A DNA stretch of 8,950 nt from SIG471 sp045638565 (GTDB lineage Bacteria; Bacillota; Clostridia; Oscillospirales; Butyricicoccaceae), in assembly GCA_045638565.1 (NCBI GenBank), contig JAZUBN010000033.1:1-8950 (forward strand), in the 5' to 3' direction. Numbering within the stretch: position 1 is the first letter of the stretch; every line of letters starts with the position of its first letter. Shown piece by piece: positions 7,583-8,950 of this stretch. The translations under genes were made by a program, and so were the position numbers. The notes below the pieces were generated by a model, which was not told the DNA's origin, made no database searches, and saw nothing but the letters and a program-made list of their open reading frames with translations.

Positions 7583-7593
7583 CACTATAATTA

Positions 7594-7673
7594 TGTCATC
7601 CTGAGCACAGCGAAGGATCTCCCATTGGTTTGAGAAAAGACAAAGAGATTCTTCACATTCGTTCAGAATGACA
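7594..7673. repeat. Imperfect inverted repeat, REP/MITE-like, in the dinB leader
   Basis: The arms at 7594-7621 (begins TGTCATCCTGAGC) and 7645-7673 (ends CAGAATGACA) pair at about 22 of 28 positions with one bulge, around a 23-base loop. The outer six bases TGTCAT/ATGACA and the inner AGG/A-ATCTC parts match best. From memory the TGTCATCCTGAGC..GAAGGATCT motif recurs as an intergenic repeat in many unrelated bacteria, but I cannot count copies here. No open reading frame and no obvious target-site duplication are seen. It sits between the LexA box and the dinB ribosome binding site, so it would be in the dinB mRNA leader. Confidence 0.65.
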
Positions 7674-7692
7674 GAATAAATGCTGACAAGTG

Positions 7693-7700
7693 AAAGGAGG
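7693..7700 (+). promoter_or_regulatory. Ribosome binding site that sets the dinB start
   Basis: AAAGGAGG lies seven bases before ATG at 7708. A GTG at 7690 opens the same frame but overlaps this site and has no site of its own, so ATG 7708 is the start. Confidence 0.9.
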
Positions 7701-7707
7701 CTGTTTT

Positions 7708-8904
7708 ATGTCTGAAAAGAGAATAATTTTCCATATAGACGTCAATTCGGCCTATCTTTCGTGGACGGCTGTCAAAAGATTGCAGGACGGTGAAACCGTG
7801 GACATACGAACAATTCCTGCCGCTGTCGGCGGGGACGAAAACTCACGTCACGGTGTTGTGCTGGCAAAATCCATCCCTGCTCAGAAATTCGGCGTTAAAA
7901 CGGGCGAATCGCTTTTTGAAGCACGGCAGAAATGCCCTAATCTGACAGTTGTGCCTGCCGAGCACGAGTATTATTCCATGATGTCAAAAAAGCTTTTCGA
8001 TTTGCTGAATAACTATTCGCCGCTTGTGGAGAAGTTTTCCATAGATGAAGGCTTTTTGGATTATACCGGACTCGAGGGGCTTTATGGTGAGCCTATGAAA
8101 GCGGCTTTTGAGCTCAAGGAGCGAATTAAACGGGAGTTTGGCTTTACTGTGAACATCGGTGTTGCGCCAAATAAAATCCTTGCGAAGATGGCAGGCGAGC
8201 TGAAAAAGCCTGACCTTGTTCATTCCCTTTTTCATCACGAGCTGGAAAGCAAGCTGTGGCCTCTTCCGATTCGTGAGCTTTTCATGGTGGGCAAAAGCTC
8301 CGAGCGTGTTCTTGTAAATCATGGTATTGATACCATAGGAAAGCTTGCAAAGTGCGACCAGGAAACTGTGATAAAACTTCTCAAAAGCCACGGACACACC
8401 CTCTGGAAATATGCCAACGGCATTGACAACTCCCCTGTTGTGCCAAGCGGCACTACTGCGGCAAAGAGTTTTTCCCATTCCACCACCCTTTCCCGTGATG
8501 CCGAAAGTCTTGACGATGCAAATCCTGTGATTCACAGGCTTGTGCAGTCGGCCTGCATGAGAATGAGAAGTGAGAATTATCAGTGCTCGACTGTATCTGT
8601 CACTATAAAATATGCCGATTTTACCCTTTTCAGCAGGCAGACCAAGGTGAAGGCGCCGACCGACGATACCGACTACATTTATAGGCTGCTGAAGGATTTA
8701 TATGCCGCTTTGTGGAACGGACGTCCTGTCCGTCTTATCGGTGTTTCACTCAACGACCTGACCGAAAAGGACGACAGCCAGATGACCATTTTTGATGCGA
8801 TAAATCAGCAGAAGCACAAAAAGCTTGATGCTGTATGCGATAAAATAAGAATGCAGTTCGGCAAGGGCGCAATCGGATTCGGTGATGAGCTGAAAAAGAA
8901 GTGA
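7708..8904 (+). CDS. dinB: Y-family DNA polymerase, DinB/Pol IV-like
   Basis: Error-prone translesion polymerase that extends DNA past damaged bases at stalled forks. The 398-residue protein shows the palm with catalytic D11 (FHIDVNSAYLSW) and D113-E114 (FSIDEGFLDYTG). Y16 is at the position expected for the steric gate against ribonucleotides. The fingers contain AVGGDENSRHGVVLA (39-53) and FGVKTGE; the usual Arg of the YEAR-FGV motif is replaced (IPAQKFGV). The motif NIGVAPNKILAKMAGELKKP (149-168) is followed by a thumb with helix-hairpin-helix-like sequence (about 185-240) and the little-finger domain (about 250-350). Near the C-terminus QMTIF (358-362) looks like a sliding-clamp binding motif. 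The length is close to Firmicutes Pol IV proteins, though the divergent motifs suggest a Pol IV-like paralogue and not the closest orthologue of E. coli DinB. The SOS box upstream supports damage-induced expression. Confidence 0.93.
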   Translation: MSEKRIIFHIDVNSAYLSWTAVKRLQDGETVDIRTIPAAVGGDENSRHGVVLAKSIPAQKFGVKTGESLFEARQKCPNLTVVPAEHEYYSMMSKKLFDLLNNYSPLVEKFSIDEGFLDYTGLEGLYGEPMKAAFELKERIKREFGFTVNIGVAPNKILAKMAGELKKPDLVHSLFHHELESKLWPLPIRELFMVGKSSERVLVNHGIDTIGKLAKCDQETVIKLLKSHGHTLWKYANGIDNSPVVPSGTTAAKSFSHSTTLSRDAESLDDANPVIHRLVQSACMRMRSENYQCSTVSVTIKYADFTLFSRQTKVKAPTDDTDYIYRLLKDLYAALWNGRPVRLIGVSLNDLTEKDDSQMTIFDAINQQKHKKLDAVCDKIRMQFGKGAIGFGDELKKK

Positions 8905-8922
8905 TTGAATAAATAAATGAAC

Positions 8923-8950
8923 GCCGCCAAGCGGCTACACCTCATCCGTC
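8923..8950. repeat. Start of a probable intergenic repeat, cut by the window edge
   Basis: After the dinB stop comes a perfect hairpin GCCGC-CAA-GCGGC (8923-8935), then ACACCTCATCCGTC to the last base. There is no U run after the stem, so it is not a standard terminator for dinB. From memory, CACCTCATCCGTC commonly opens a clostridial intergenic repeat that goes on to a small hairpin and then a C-rich/G-rich hairpin. The general layout resembles the element at 2929-3006. Only the first part is visible. Confidence 0.45.

Noticed and set aside
7690..7707. GTG start for dinB six codons upstream
   Set aside because: The codons include the AAAGGAGG site that serves ATG 7708, and the added residues are only a reading of that site.
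7984..8535. 183-codon minus-strand open frame inside dinB
   Set aside because: It is opposite the polymerase palm and thumb coding sequence and shows no recognisable domain or ribosome binding site.
8923..8935. Hairpin as the dinB terminator
   Set aside because: It is followed by TACACCTC and not a T run, so it does not meet the intrinsic terminator pattern.
1..8950. CRISPR array, tRNA, insertion sequence, toxin-antitoxin pair or prophage
   Set aside because: I saw no spaced direct repeats, no tRNA-like cloverleaf, no transposase or phage motif, and coding sequence fills nearly all of the window with housekeeping genes.

Overview
The window looks like an ordinary chromosomal stretch from a low-to-mid G+C Firmicute. 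It is most likely a member of the class Clostridia, possibly the Ruminococcaceae/Oscillospiraceae or a relative. The reasons are strong AGGAGG-type ribosome binding sites, the order dgt - dnaG - primary sigma factor, a Gram-positive type LexA box (CGAAC-N4-GTTC), and intergenic repeats that resemble ones I remember from clostridial genomes. The genus call is inference; no rRNA or other marker is present.

Layout: six of the seven genes are on the minus strand and read toward position 1. In transcription order they are a MATE-family efflux transporter (7448-6057), the ribosome-associated GTPase hflX (6040-4733), a YigZ/IMPACT-family protein (4764-4132), a dgt-like dNTP triphosphohydrolase (4024-3020), DNA primase dnaG (2901-1156) and the primary sigma factor sigA/rpoD (1156-11). 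MATE and hflX are 16 bases apart, hflX and yigZ overlap by 32 bases, and dnaG and sigA share one base (TAATG). This suggests two blocks: MATE-hflX-yigZ, ended by a hairpin at 4063-4111, and dgt-dnaG-sigA. The second block corresponds to the macromolecular-synthesis cluster that links replication priming to the housekeeping sigma factor, preceded by a nucleotide-pool enzyme.

The seventh gene, a Y-family translesion polymerase (dinB-like, 7708-8904), is on the plus strand and diverges from the MATE gene. The 259-base region between them is the richest regulatory stretch. It holds a good extended -10 promoter for the MATE gene, a promoter for dinB, an almost perfect SOS (LexA) box over the predicted dinB start site, and a roughly 80-base imperfect inverted repeat in the dinB leader.

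No new defence, mobile or biosynthetic system is visible. What merits a second look is non-coding: the SOS control of dinB with a repeat inserted in its leader, a multi-hairpin repeat between dgt and dnaG, a similar-looking element cut off by the right end of the window, and a hairpin between yigZ and dgt that may be both a bidirectional terminator and part of the dgt promoter.
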